DNA from: Paenibacillus sp. MMS18-CY102
Lineage (GTDB): Bacteria > Bacillota > Bacilli > Paenibacillales > Paenibacillaceae
Assembly (NCBI RefSeq): GCF_009789195.1
Contig: NZ_WSTC01000027.1
Coordinates: 1 to 64,000 of the forward strand
Direction of reading: 5' to 3'
Length of the DNA stretch: 64,000 nt
The translations under genes and the position numbers were made by a program. Below are positions 25,147 to 34,056 of this stretch, in pieces. The notes beneath the pieces were generated by a model, which was not told the origin of the DNA, did not search any database, and saw nothing but the letters and a program-made list of their open reading frames with translations. The first letter of the stretch is position 1; every line of letters begins with the position of its first letter.

Positions 25147-25887
25147 TTATGGGGACAACGTCCATAACCGCCACTGGCCCATCTGGACGAATACGATCCA
25201 GGCGAGGATGAATGTCAGGCCGATTGCCACCGTCTCAACGACGGCGGCGCTTGATTTGCCTGATCGCATGAGCGGAATGCATAGCTTCCACGGCAGCGGA
25301 GGCAGGAGCTGAACGCCTCGTTTGGACAAGGCGTCAGCGAGAAGGTGAAGCAAATACGATATCCCGCCGGCTTGCCAGACGCCGGGATTGTCATTCGCCA
25401 TCCAGTAGAGGGCGAATGTCCATAAGCCTGTCGCATACAGCGTATGCGTGAAGCCGCGATGCGGCACTAGTGCGCATACGACGAGCGTCAGTCCAGCGGC
25501 GGCAAGCCGCGGATCATAGAGGACGCCGCCGACCGTTAAAGCCCCGCCGGTAATGAGCATCAGCAGCTGGCGCAGCCAGCGGGTGGAAGCGAAGGCAGCT
25601 AGCCCGACAACGGCGCCCGCCCCCCAGTTCCATGGGTACTGGGTACGCGTGAACCAGACTGCTGCTGCTGCTGCGAGCAGCAGGACGATCTGCAGCACGC
25701 GAATTGCGGGCTTCGGGAATGTCCGATTGGCGAGCAGGCCATTGGGCTCGTCGAGATCCGGCAGCAGGCTGCCAACCACAGCTGCAATAGCAGCTGCGGG
25801 CGTCAATGAAGTGTGAAGTAACGCGGTGACAGCCAGAGAGACGCCGGTGCTAATGACAAGATGCGAGGAACCCTTCAAACGGCGCAC
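25147..25887 (-). CDS. YdjM-type metal-dependent hydrolase-like membrane protein
   Basis: A 246-residue integral membrane protein of the YdjM/PF04307 family (historically called LexA-binding inner-membrane-associated hydrolase). Conserved motifs are SSHLVIS near the N-terminus, GSLLPDLDEPNG, LVPHRGFTHTLYA and LLHLLADALSKRGVQLLPP. Their His and Asp residues suggest a membrane-embedded metal site. GTG at 25887 is the likely start, preceded by AGAAAGGCG; no ATG fits. It is transcribed alone and ends at a strong terminator. Substrate unknown. Confidence 0.85.
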   Translation of the reverse strand: MRRLKGSSHLVISTGVSLAVTALLHTSLTPAAAIAAVVGSLLPDLDEPNGLLANRTFPKPAIRVLQIVLLLAAAAAVWFTRTQYPWNWGAGAVVGLAAFASTRWLRQLLMLITGGALTVGGVLYDPRLAAAGLTLVVCALVPHRGFTHTLYATGLWTFALYWMANDNPGVWQAGGISYLLHLLADALSKRGVQLLPPLPWKLCIPLMRSGKSSAAVVETVAIGLTFILAWIVFVQMGQWRLWTLSP

Positions 25888-25977
25888 CGCCTTTCTAATT
25901 GTTACGAATAGAGTTGTTCTAATTGTAGAGCATTCTTAGTGAGTGTGCAAACATATGTTTGTATTTTGGTCAACTCG

Positions 25978-26250
25978 CTAAACCCAGGCGATGATGGGCG
26001 TGCCGAATCCTGAAGCTTTATGCGCCATGGCATTGGCCAATTTCCCCCGAAACTGAACAACCCAATCCGGCTCATGGTCCCACTTCTCTGCCGCAGTTCG
26101 CAGGCAACGCACATAGCTGTACAAGTTAGCGAAGCGGCGGCATTTTTTGAACGCAAAAAAAACCGCGAGGCTACGCCTGCGGTTTCTAAGTTCCTGTAGG
26201 AGCGCGGTCACCTTAATCGAATGAGTTGATTGATTAGCCCGGCGTTTCAT
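25978..26250 (-). CDS. small hypothetical protein (uncertain)
   Basis: A 90-residue basic frame starting MKRRANQSTHSIKV, with a good GGAGGGAG ribosome site 8 bp before the ATG. It is divergent from the response regulator gene. I do not recognise the sequence. A terminator-like hairpin with an eight-base T-run (26154-26186) lies within the first third of the frame, which argues that full-length mRNA is conditional or that only a short leader peptide is made. Coding potential is doubtful. Confidence 0.35.
   Translation of the reverse strand: MKRRANQSTHSIKVTALLQELRNRRRSLAVFFAFKKCRRFANLYSYVRCLRTAAEKWDHEPDWVVQFRGKLANAMAHKASGFGTPIIAWV
26154..26186 (-). terminator. terminator-like hairpin inside a small frame
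   Basis: On the - strand, AAACCGC-A-GGC-GTA-GCC-TC-GCGG followed by TTTTTTTT has the form of an intrinsic terminator. It sits about 65 bp downstream of the start codon at 26250. Confidence 0.5.
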
Positions 26251-26380
26251 GCCGATCACTCCCTCCGATTGTGCGTTGCCTTCATCATATACTAAAATGA
26301 TAGAGTGTGGCATTAATTTCTATATATGGTTAGATGGATATAAGGTGTTTTCACTATCGCTATCGGAGGTCGACTATTCG

Positions 26381-27079
26381 TTGCCGGATTCAATTATATG
26401 GGTAGAGGATGAATTTAAGATATTAGAAGAAGGCAAGGCCATGCTTGAGAAAGAGGGGTTTGCCGTTCGAGGGTTTCAATCGTTTGAAGAAGCAAAGGAT
26501 TCGCTGGCGGAAGGGAGTGCAGATATCGTAATTCTCGATTGGATGCTTCCTGGCATTTCTGGCTTGGACGCATGCAAGTGGATCGTGAATACGTTCGGCA
26601 CTCCAGTCATTATGGTGACGGCAAGAAGCGATGAGTTCGACAAGGTGCTCGCGCTTGAAATCGGAGCCGACGATTACATGCCCAAGCCGTTCGGGATGCG
26701 GGAGCTAACCGCGCGCATACGGACCGTATTGCGGCGCAGCCGCAAGGCGCCGGTTGAGGCGGGCCCAAGCCCTGTCTTGTCGTTACGCGAGCTAACGATT
26801 GATACGGAAAAGCATGAGGTTCGGCTCCGGGGTGAGCTGGTGCCGCTCACGGCAACGGAATATAAGCTGCTTCTAGCGATGGCTTCCTGCCCCGGACGGG
26901 TGTTTACACGCAGCCAATTGGTTGAATCTTCAATGGGAGAAGCGTATTTTGGCTATGAGCGTACGCTCGACTCCCATATTCGCAACCTGCGGAAGAAGAT
27001 TGAAGCGGATCCGAATAACCATGAATACATACTGACGGTCTATGCGGTAGGCTATAAATTTGGCGGGTCTGGGTTATGA
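26381..27079 (+). CDS. OmpR-family response regulator
   Basis: A two-component response regulator of 232 residues. The receiver domain (about 1-120) has the acidic pocket WVEDE, phospho-acceptor Asp53 in VILDWMLPG, Thr in VTARSDE and Lys in MPKPFG. A winged-helix trans_reg_C domain follows (about 135-230, LTATEYKLLLAMASCPGRVFTRSQL, GYERTLDSHIRNLRKKIE, TVYAVGYKF). The start is most likely TTG 26381: GGAGGT lies 10 bp upstream and the product then has the standard length. The frame's upstream ATG (26249) would add 44 unrelated residues. It overlaps the histidine kinase gene by 4 bp. It probably regulates the ABC exporter genes downstream. Confidence 0.88.
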   Translation: MPDSIIWVEDEFKILEEGKAMLEKEGFAVRGFQSFEEAKDSLAEGSADIVILDWMLPGISGLDACKWIVNTFGTPVIMVTARSDEFDKVLALEIGADDYMPKPFGMRELTARIRTVLRRSRKAPVEAGPSPVLSLRELTIDTEKHEVRLRGELVPLTATEYKLLLAMASCPGRVFTRSQLVESSMGEAYFGYERTLDSHIRNLRKKIEADPNNHEYILTVYAVGYKFGGSGL

Positions 27080-28386
27080 AAGCCGAGTATCGAACAATTA
27101 TCGCCCGGGCGCTGCTAGTTGCTGTCATCATTGCCTTCTTGGCTGGCGCAGCTGTATCTGTGCTGGTGCTCTATTTGAAACATCATGAACAAGCCAAGGA
27201 ACAGGCGCTGCTTATCGCGCTTTGGCGCAATTATTTATATGCCTACTATAATGCTGCTGGCAATTGGAACAGCTTAGGGGATCAATTCGAGACCGTTATG
27301 GCCGGAGCGAATGCGATTCAGATTGCCCATTTTCATTTGGCTGATGCTGCCGGCCAATTGGTCTACAACTATGATCTTCGTGCCATTACCCCAACGTTAC
27401 TGGCAACGCATGAGCCAATTCTCGTCCAAGGGCAGATTGTTGGTTATTTCGATCTAGCGTGGGCTTCCAAATCGGCCTATAGCGTGGCGATATGGATTTC
27501 ATTGCTCGCAGTATTCATCGTATTCCTGCTCGCCTTTCCGCTTTTATACCGGTCTGCAAAACGCAGTTGGGCCCAGCACCAGCAGTTAACGCATATATTG
27601 GGCAAGCTGCAGCAGCCAGAGGCCGCATTTGATCTGGCTGCGGTAAACGCAATTCATAATGAAGCGTTGCAGAGCCGGCTAATCGAGGTTGGAAACTACA
27701 TCCATAGGCTGGAAACGGTGAGAAGGCGGATGGTTGCAGACATCTCCCATGAGCTAAGAACGCCGATTAGCGTTATGAGGCTCGTCATCGAAGGTGGATT
27801 GGAGACGAATACTGCCATCTCTATCGAACAAGCCTGCAGCCTCCTCGAAGAACTCTATCGGATGTCGAGGCTTGTGCAGGATTTGCAGCAGCTGTCGTTG
27901 GCTGAGACGGGCAACTTAACCCTGCGCAAATCATGGATATCAATCAATGAGCTTATCGAAACAACGGTGAGTTCCCTGCTGCCGGGCATGGAAGAGCAAC
28001 AGGTGATGGCATTTCGCAATCTTAGCAAAAACGTATCCGTGTATGTCGACCCGGACCGGCTCCAGCAGGCGTTAATTAATTTGCTCGGCAACGCGCTTCA
28101 GCACAGCAGGGGGACCATTGAGGTGCGCCACTCGCAGGACGAAGCGAACTTCTTTATTGAGATCGAAGATGACGGGATAGGGATAGAGGAAGATGAGCTT
28201 CCTTATCTATTTGAAAGGTTTTACCGCAGTTCAGGCACGGATAGGCATAACGGCTTCCGGGGCATGGGGCTTGGCCTCGCCATTACGAGAGGCATTGTGC
28301 AAGCGCATAAAGGCATGATCAGCGTGGAGAGCCGTTGGCAAGCAGGCACGACCTTCCGAATCTCGATGCCTATATTTACGGAATGA
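27076..28386 (+). CDS. sensor histidine kinase
   Basis: A 436-residue membrane histidine kinase with two membrane spans (about 10-34 and 138-160) flanking a sensor domain of about 100 residues. There is no clear HAMP helix pair but a linker. HisKA carries the phospho-His in DISHELRTPISVMR. The HATPase_c domain has the N box (LINLLGNALQHS), G1 (EDDGIGI), F box (LFERFYRS) and G2 (GFRGMGLGLAI). The ATGA overlap with the response regulator shows one transcript. A terminator follows. The signal is unknown; the adjacent MacB-like exporter suggests an antimicrobial or cell-envelope cue. Confidence 0.9.
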   Translation: MKAEYRTIIARALLVAVIIAFLAGAAVSVLVLYLKHHEQAKEQALLIALWRNYLYAYYNAAGNWNSLGDQFETVMAGANAIQIAHFHLADAAGQLVYNYDLRAITPTLLATHEPILVQGQIVGYFDLAWASKSAYSVAIWISLLAVFIVFLLAFPLLYRSAKRSWAQHQQLTHILGKLQQPEAAFDLAAVNAIHNEALQSRLIEVGNYIHRLETVRRRMVADISHELRTPISVMRLVIEGGLETNTAISIEQACSLLEELYRMSRLVQDLQQLSLAETGNLTLRKSWISINELIETTVSSLLPGMEEQQVMAFRNLSKNVSVYVDPDRLQQALINLLGNALQHSRGTIEVRHSQDEANFFIEIEDDGIGIEEDELPYLFERFYRSSGTDRHNGFRGMGLGLAITRGIVQAHKGMISVESRWQAGTTFRISMPIFTE

Positions 28387-28388
28387 TG

Positions 28389-28437
28389 AAAATCTGCTAT
28401 CGTGCTAGCCTTAGGGCGAGCGAATGGCAGATTTTTT
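28389..28437 (+). terminator. Rho-independent terminator after the kinase gene
   Basis: AAATCTGC (28390-28397) pairs with GCAGATTT (28427-28434), followed by further T. An inner GCTAGCC/GGGCGAGC stem strengthens it. It lies immediately after the kinase stop codon. Confidence 0.75.
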
Positions 28438-28450
28438 GCGTTAACATGCA

Positions 28451-28468
28451 ATCTGCACAAGATCTGCA
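28451..28468. promoter_or_regulatory. candidate response regulator site (11-bp direct repeat)
   Basis: ATCTGCA occurs at 28451-28457 and again at 28462-28468, exactly 11 bp apart. It lies between the kinase terminator and the ABC exporter genes. OmpR-family regulators usually bind tandem half-sites one helical turn apart, so this may be the target of the regulator at 26381-27079. Confidence 0.3.
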
Positions 28469-28573
28469 GAATTTGCTGATCAAATCTCGAGATTCGCTTG
28501 TTAAGATAAACGTGTTAAGTAATTGGGCAAATGATCCAATACATCAATGATGTTTGCGAAGGAGCGCTTCGAT

Positions 28574-29275
28574 ATGATAAACGTACGACAATTATGCAAA
28601 ACACACGGGGCAGGGAATGCGGCGGTAAAGGCGTTGAAGGAGGTTAGCTTCTCCATCGAACAGGGTGAAATGGTGTCGATTATGGGAGCTTCCGGATCTG
28701 GCAAAACGACGCTGCTCCAAGTGCTATCTGGCATCGACCGTATGGATTCTGGAGAGATTTGGATCGGCGGCACGCCGATTCATGAACTAAAGGATAATCA
28801 GCTTTCGGAATTCCGCTTAAAACATATGGGCTTTATTTTTCAATCCTATCATCTCATTCCGGTGTTATCTGCAGCCGAGAATGTAGTCGTGCCGCTTCTC
28901 GCCAGAGGCGAGACGAGGAAGGCAGCGAAGGAAAAAGCGGCAATGGCGCTGCAGCAGGTCGGCCTTGGCGACAAATTGGACCGGCTGCCATCCGAGCTTT
29001 CTGGGGGGCAAAATCAACGGGTTGCGATTGCGCGCGCCATAGCCGGAAAACCAAGCGTCATTTGGGCAGATGAGCCGACCGGGGCGCTCGATAGTGAATC
29101 GTCAGCACAGATTATTGGGCTGCTCAGCATGTTGAATCAGTCGTTGAATACGACGGTTGTTATTGTGACGCATGATCCGAATGTGGCGAAAGCAACATCG
29201 CGGACAATCGTTATGAGCAATGGGAGAGTGATGGGTGGCGCCGGGCAGGAAGCAGGGGCTTTCCGCCATGCTTAG
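28574..29275 (+). CDS. MacB/LolD-type ABC transporter ATP-binding protein
   Basis: A 233-residue ATPase of the MacB/LolD/SalX class that drives mechanotransmission or export rather than classical import. Walker A is GASGSGKTT, Q-loop IFQSYHLIPVLSAAEN, signature LSGGQNQRVAIARAI, Walker B VIWADEPTGALDSES, and the switch His lies in VTHDPN. In Walker B the usual LLLADEP is replaced by IWADEP. GAAGGAG precedes ATG 28574; the 9-codon longer frame is less likely. It pairs with the FtsX-type permease whose gene overlaps its end. Confidence 0.9.
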   Translation: MINVRQLCKTHGAGNAAVKALKEVSFSIEQGEMVSIMGASGSGKTTLLQVLSGIDRMDSGEIWIGGTPIHELKDNQLSEFRLKHMGFIFQSYHLIPVLSAAENVVVPLLARGETRKAAKEKAAMALQQVGLGDKLDRLPSELSGGQNQRVAIARAIAGKPSVIWADEPTGALDSESSAQIIGLLSMLNQSLNTTVVIVTHDPNVAKATSRTIVMSNGRVMGGAGQEAGAFRHA

Positions 29276-32066
29276 GTCAAGCCTAACGTGGAAGATGGCC
29301 GCCCTCCATCTGCGCAGGCAGTGGAAACAGGCGCTCCTTGCAATTATTGGCGGCAGCATTGGCGCGATTTTAATCGGACTATCTTTCTCCTTCTATTACT
29401 CGCTTGTCCATAGCGGCGACATGTACATAGAAGCACATTATGGCGCAATCGATTGGGAGCTGCAGCCGGACGGTTTGGGTTCGAACCAGCGGGAGGACCC
29501 CTTCTCGAACTCCTTCTCAAGCGAGCAAGCTGCCGAAATCGAAAAGCCATTGCATAACATGGCGTATGCGGTCCTTCCTATCGTCCGTTCTGACGTTCAA
29601 GCTAAGCTGGCCGCAGCGGGCGGCAATACAAAAGAGGGAATCGTTATTCCCCATTTACAGCTGCTCGGCTTTGACCCGGAGCGGGCGGCTGGGATGGAGC
29701 GAAACCAATTATTATGGTCGCTGCCGCTAAAGGATGATGACCTCATTATTGATCAGCCGACAGCGGATCAATACGGCATTGCGAATGGCCAGATTGTGCA
29801 GCTAACTGATAAAGGCGGAAAGCATTATTTGTTTCGTGTACACACGGCTAAGGAGCAGGGCTTAACGGGCTATCGCCAAGGAACGAACCAAGGGACGGCA
29901 ATTGTTCAACTTAGCATGGCTAGGAAGCTTATTGGGCTGGCTGAGGGGAGATTTACTTCTGTTTTAGTTGCAGGGCCGCCTGTGGATGGGATCAATAGCG
30001 TGTATCCTGTGCCGCAATCAAAGAGAGACTTCTACCGGATGGAAAGCACGAAGCAAGATGCCTATAGCAAAATTCAAGATCTAAGAAGCTCTTACGGATT
30101 TATTTTTGTTTTGCTTGCTGGCGTTGCTAGCATTGGGGGCTTGTTGTTGCTCGTCCAGCTTTTAATGATGCAAGCAAGGTCACGCTCAGAAAACTATGGG
30201 ATTTTGCGGGCAATCGGGTTATCACGGAACCAAGTAAGAGGACTATTTGTATCCGAATCATTCATGCTGACCGTACTCCAATCAATGGCGGGATCGCTAG
30301 TCGGCATAAGTGCAGGCTTAGTGCTTATTAAATGGTACGATGCCCGATATGGCGAAATGCTGGAGCACATCTCAGGCATTGTGGTTCCAATCCAGCCATA
30401 CTTATCGTGGATAACCGTGCTTGAAGCGTTCGGCGCTATTATGTTCTTCCAATGCGCTGTTACGTTGATTGCGGCCTGGGTGGTTGGCAAGCAGGGCATC
30501 CTGCAGCTATTGGGCAAAGCTCCCGTATCCAAGCGGACGCACAGGTGGAGAAAAGGGTTGGATGCCGTCATAGTTGCTGTCTCGCTGCTCATTATCCTGC
30601 TGCACTTGTACTACGCGAACACGGATGCAGGCGTTAATTTGCTGCAAAGCCCCTCATTTATTTGGGTAAACTTAATCTGGTTGTTCGCTTGCTTTGCGCT
30701 CGTTCATCTAGCGATTCGATTCATGGCGTATTGGATACCCGCACTGGGAGCAGTGATGAGGCGGCTCGGTTGGCCGGAAACCGCCTTCTTCATGGCATCG
30801 CGTTATCCGAAACAAGAGCTGAAGCAGACGTATGCCGTAACCCTATTATTTAGCCTAATTGTATTGGCCATCACGTCGACCGTTATGATTACGGCCTATC
30901 AGAATCAATATAACGATGTGGATAAGACGAACCAGGCGATTCTGGGCTATGGGGGCCAATTGCCGTACAAGACGGAGCAAGAGAAGCAGCGGTATCTTGC
31001 TGTTGTCCAGCGAGATCCACTATTAGCTTCTTCTATAGCGAGTGTGGCCGACGTTGAAACCTATCAGCTTACGACAAGGGTGGGGGCAATTCCGAACGCA
31101 GTATTTCCGGTAACGGAGCAGCTGGTTAGGGAGGGGGATTTGCCGCTTGTTGCAAGGTCAACGGCGTACGCTAACGATCAAGAGGCTTGGACGGCAGTAA
31201 GCCGTGACAATTCTGCTATCATTTTGGATGAACGTTTCATGGAGAATAACACGGTTAATCTATATAAAAACGATCAGCGGAGGTATCATGTCGGGCAAAA
31301 AATAACGTTCCCGGTGTATGAAAACAAGCTGCGCAGCCTTACAGAAAAGCCGGTGCCCGTCACCCAAAAGACGTTTACGGTTATTGGGTTTGCCAGAGGA
31401 AACGCAGAGAAGTCGCTTTCCAACCAGTTTTATAACGCCACCTTCGTCAGCCGAAGCGTATTTGATGGATTAAAACCTTACGGATATAGCCATACAGAGA
31501 ATAAGAACAAAGGTTATTTGCTGTTAAAGTTTGATTATAAAAATGTGGGGAAGGCACGAGCGATAGAGGGAGCATTGCTGAACCAGGGCATCAAGAATGG
31601 CATATTCCCGTACCTTCAAAACGGCTCCAAAAACGTGATGAACCAACAAATGGCCCATATTTTTATTGGGTTCATGGCCTTTACGGCGCTCATTGCGGTG
31701 TGTGGGCTAGCGATTATTCAAATGCGCGCGGTACAGGTTCGGTCGAAGCAGATTGCCATGCTGCGATGCATCGGCCTATCTAACAAGCTCTTGGTCCAAA
31801 TGTTTCTGCTTGAAGGCTTCTTCATCAGTGCAGTAGGAATATCCATCGGTGCTGCGCTTGGCTCAACCGGCGGGTACATGTATCTTCGTGTCCTTAAGCT
31901 GAGTGCAATTTCGGCCCATCTGCAGGAAATGCCTTTCAACTATCCACAGGGCACTATTCTTGTGATCGTGGTTGGCATTGGCATGATCGCGGTGGCTATC
32001 AATTGGTTCCCAGCGAGAAAGGTGCTGGCCATCGCACCTGGTGAGGCTATGCGGGAAGCTGCTTAG
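29268..32066 (+). CDS. FtsX-domain ABC transporter permease, 932 residues
   Basis: A large permease with two FtsX/MacB-type modules. The first has a membrane span (about 22-45), an extracellular region (about 46-280), then three spans (about 285-420). The second module repeats this plan (about 530-930) with another extracellular region (about 560-800) and ends in spans around IGWFPARKVLAIAPGEAMREA-like sequence, where FPARK and APGEAMR are typical FtsX-family endings. ATG 29268 overlaps the ATPase gene by 8 bp; GTG 29235, with GGGAG upstream, is an alternative. With the adjacent two-component system this resembles antimicrobial-peptide sensing or detoxification modules, though it is not a typical BceB (10 spans, one extracellular domain). 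Confidence 0.85.
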   Translation: MLRSSLTWKMAALHLRRQWKQALLAIIGGSIGAILIGLSFSFYYSLVHSGDMYIEAHYGAIDWELQPDGLGSNQREDPFSNSFSSEQAAEIEKPLHNMAYAVLPIVRSDVQAKLAAAGGNTKEGIVIPHLQLLGFDPERAAGMERNQLLWSLPLKDDDLIIDQPTADQYGIANGQIVQLTDKGGKHYLFRVHTAKEQGLTGYRQGTNQGTAIVQLSMARKLIGLAEGRFTSVLVAGPPVDGINSVYPVPQSKRDFYRMESTKQDAYSKIQDLRSSYGFIFVLLAGVASIGGLLLLVQLLMMQARSRSENYGILRAIGLSRNQVRGLFVSESFMLTVLQSMAGSLVGISAGLVLIKWYDARYGEMLEHISGIVVPIQPYLSWITVLEAFGAIMFFQCAVTLIAAWVVGKQGILQLLGKAPVSKRTHRWRKGLDAVIVAVSLLIILLHLYYANTDAGVNLLQSPSFIWVNLIWLFACFALVHLAIRFMAYWIPALGAVMRRLGWPETAFFMASRYPKQELKQTYAVTLLFSLIVLAITSTVMITAYQNQYNDVDKTNQAILGYGGQLPYKTEQEKQRYLAVVQRDPLLASSIASVADVETYQLTTRVGAIPNAVFPVTEQLVREGDLPLVARSTAYANDQEAWTAVSRDNSAIILDERFMENNTVNLYKNDQRRYHVGQKITFPVYENKLRSLTEKPVPVTQKTFTVIGFARGNAEKSLSNQFYNATFVSRSVFDGLKPYGYSHTENKNKGYLLLKFDYKNVGKARAIEGALLNQGIKNGIFPYLQNGSKNVMNQQMAHIFIGFMAFTALIAVCGLAIIQMRAVQVRSKQIAMLRCIGLSNKLLVQMFLLEGFFISAVGISIGAALGSTGGYMYLRVLKLSAISAHLQEMPFNYPQGTILVIVVGIGMIAVAINWFPARKVLAIAPGEAMREAA

Positions 32067-32127
32067 CGAGGGCTCGTTTATTCGGCAGCGATAAGCTTTT
32101 CTTGATTACCGAGACCTGATCCTGCGG

Positions 32128-32133
32128 TATAAT
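32128..32133 (+). promoter_or_regulatory. candidate -10 element of the yabM-yabN transcript
   Basis: A perfect TATAAT at 32128-32133 lies 40 bp before the flippase gene. The best -35 candidates are TTACCG (16-bp spacer) or TTGATT (20-bp spacer), both weak, so the promoter may need an activator. Confidence 0.35.
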
Positions 32134-32172
32134 ACACCATATCGTGTAACGGGGAAGGTAAGATTAGGTTGT

Positions 32173-34026
32173 ATGAAGACGAATAGGGATGAGAAGGGCC
32201 GAAGCCGCAAAGCATGGAGCGGAGCACTCCTGTTGGCTGCTGCGATGGTAGTGTCGAAGCTAATCGGCGTATTGCAAAAAATACCGCTGCAAAACTTGGC
32301 TGGTGACCGGGTATTCGGCATTTATAATGCCGTTTATCCACTCTACCAACTGCTGCTAGTCGCAGCGACGGCCGGGCTGCCGCCGGCTGTAGCAATCGTC
32401 GTCGCCAGGCGGCTTGCCGATGGAGATCTTGCAGGCGCAAAGCATGCGAGGCACGCTGCGCTCTGGCTGCTTGGCGCCAGTGGCGCGGCTGGCTTTGCAC
32501 TGCTTTGGCTCAGTGCGCCATGGCTTGCGGAAGCGATTGGCGATGAAGAGGCAAGGGGCGCGATTCGTTCAGTTGCTGTGGCGTTTTGGTTCGTGCCCGT
32601 ATTGTCGGCCTTGCGCGGGTACGCACAAGGCATGAATGCGATGCAAGCATCTGCGGCTTCACAGGTTGCGGAGCAGGCGCTGCGCGTCGGGGTCATGGCA
32701 GCAATGCTGGCCTGGGGCATGTCGCAAGCTTGGGGAGATGCGGGCATCGCCGCAGGTGCAATGGCGGGGTCCGCCGCGGGTGCGGCTGGTGCGCTCCTTA
32801 TGTTGGCATGGAGCCAACGACGCGGGCGGCAGCCGAATGGGCTGGCCGGTCAACCGGTTGTTGTTAGCGGGCAGCGGGACGGGGATGAAAAGGCGCGGAT
32901 AGGGCTGTTGCCGCTTCTGGAGGAGATGCAGTCGCTCGGCAAGCTCGCTTTGCCGATGGCGCTTGGCGCGGTTGTTGTGCCGATGGTTGCCGTCGTAGAC
33001 GCATTCATGGTGCCACGGCTGCTGATTGGCTCGGGCTTGTCCAGCGCAGAAGCAATGGCGCAATTCGGTGCGTATGGCCGGGGCCAGACGCTGGTGCAAT
33101 TGGTTGCGATGGTGGGCGGCGCAGCCATATCAGCCATAGTGCCGTCGCTTGCACTTGCGCGTTCGCAAGGCAACTGGCTGGAAGCAAGGGAACAGGCGGG
33201 CTTCGCGCTGCGTGCCGCATGGTGGCTCGGCGGTGCAGGGGCGGCAGGGATCGCCTTGCTTGCAAGGCCGATCAATGTTATGCTGTTCGCCGATGACCAA
33301 GCGACAGGCGTATTCGCGCTCGTCGGCTTGACGGCTCTGGCTGCCGCCGTTTCGGCTGCAGCGGCTGCCGTGCTTCAAGGCTGCGGCAGCCTGCGCCTGC
33401 CGGCGCTGCTGCTGTTCGCCGGCGCAGCGGCCAAGGCCGTGCTTAACGCTGCGCTCGTGCCGCGCTACGGCATCACCGGCGCAGCCATCGCCGGCCTCGC
33501 CGCGCTCACAGCCGCTGCCCTTGCTGCCGCTTGGGCAGCCCGCGCTGCGCTCGCTAGCGCGAGCGCCGATGGCGGCGCGCATGGCCGCGCCGCCGCAAGC
33601 GCGGCTGCGCCCGATGGCGCAGCTGGCACCGGCGTGCCGCCGGCGCGCTCAGGCGCGGAACGCGCCTATAGCGCTGCGCAGCCTAGCGGCAGCAGCGCAG
33701 GGCGCAGCCCCGCCGCCGCCACGTTCGCGGCGGGGCTGCGCCTGGGCTTCGCGCTCGCGTGCATGGCCGCGGCGCTCGCCTTGGCCGAGCGCGGCATGCG
33801 CGCGCTCGACGGGCTGCCGCCACGGGCGGCAGCAACGCTGCAGGCGCTGGCCGGCGTAGCCGTGGGCGCCTGTGCATTTGCCGCCGCGCTGCTGCGCTGC
33901 GGCGGCATGGACGCGCGCCAGTGGCGCGCGCTCCCGGGCGGCGAAGCGATCGCCGCCCGGCTGGGGAAGCTGCGGCTGATCCCGCGGGCGCCGCAGCCCG
34001 AAGAACTTCGGAAGCCGCGCGAATAG
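32173..34026 (+). CDS. SpoVB/MurJ-like polysaccharide flippase family protein (YabM position)
   Basis: A polytopic MOP-superfamily exporter (polysaccharide biosynthesis/SpoVB type), 617 residues with about 14 hydrophobic segments. The N-terminal ALLLAAAMVVSKLIGVLQKIPLQNLAGDRVFGIYNAVYPLYQ is the characteristic SpoVB/YabM opening. Residues about 460-520 form an Ala/Gly/Ser/Pro-rich hydrophilic insert between membrane segments, and DNA from about 33,400 to 34,020 is extremely GC-rich compared with its neighbours. In Bacillus subtilis the protein at this position (YabM) is an Amj/MurJ-group paralog of unknown cargo; lipid II or another lipid-linked glycan is the likely substrate class. yabN follows after 30 bp. 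Confidence 0.85.
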   Translation: MKTNRDEKGRSRKAWSGALLLAAAMVVSKLIGVLQKIPLQNLAGDRVFGIYNAVYPLYQLLLVAATAGLPPAVAIVVARRLADGDLAGAKHARHAALWLLGASGAAGFALLWLSAPWLAEAIGDEEARGAIRSVAVAFWFVPVLSALRGYAQGMNAMQASAASQVAEQALRVGVMAAMLAWGMSQAWGDAGIAAGAMAGSAAGAAGALLMLAWSQRRGRQPNGLAGQPVVVSGQRDGDEKARIGLLPLLEEMQSLGKLALPMALGAVVVPMVAVVDAFMVPRLLIGSGLSSAEAMAQFGAYGRGQTLVQLVAMVGGAAISAIVPSLALARSQGNWLEAREQAGFALRAAWWLGGAGAAGIALLARPINVMLFADDQATGVFALVGLTALAAAVSAAAAAVLQGCGSLRLPALLLFAGAAAKAVLNAALVPRYGITGAAIAGLAALTAAALAAAWAARAALASASADGGAHGRAAASAAAPDGAAGTGVPPARSGAERAYSAAQPSGSSAGRSPAAATFAAGLRLGFALACMAAALALAERGMRALDGLPPRAAATLQALAGVAVGACAFAAALLRCGGMDARQWRALPGGEAIAARLGKLRLIPRAPQPEELRKPRE

Positions 34027-34056
34027 CGGCACCGGTACGATGAGGAGGAACAATCG

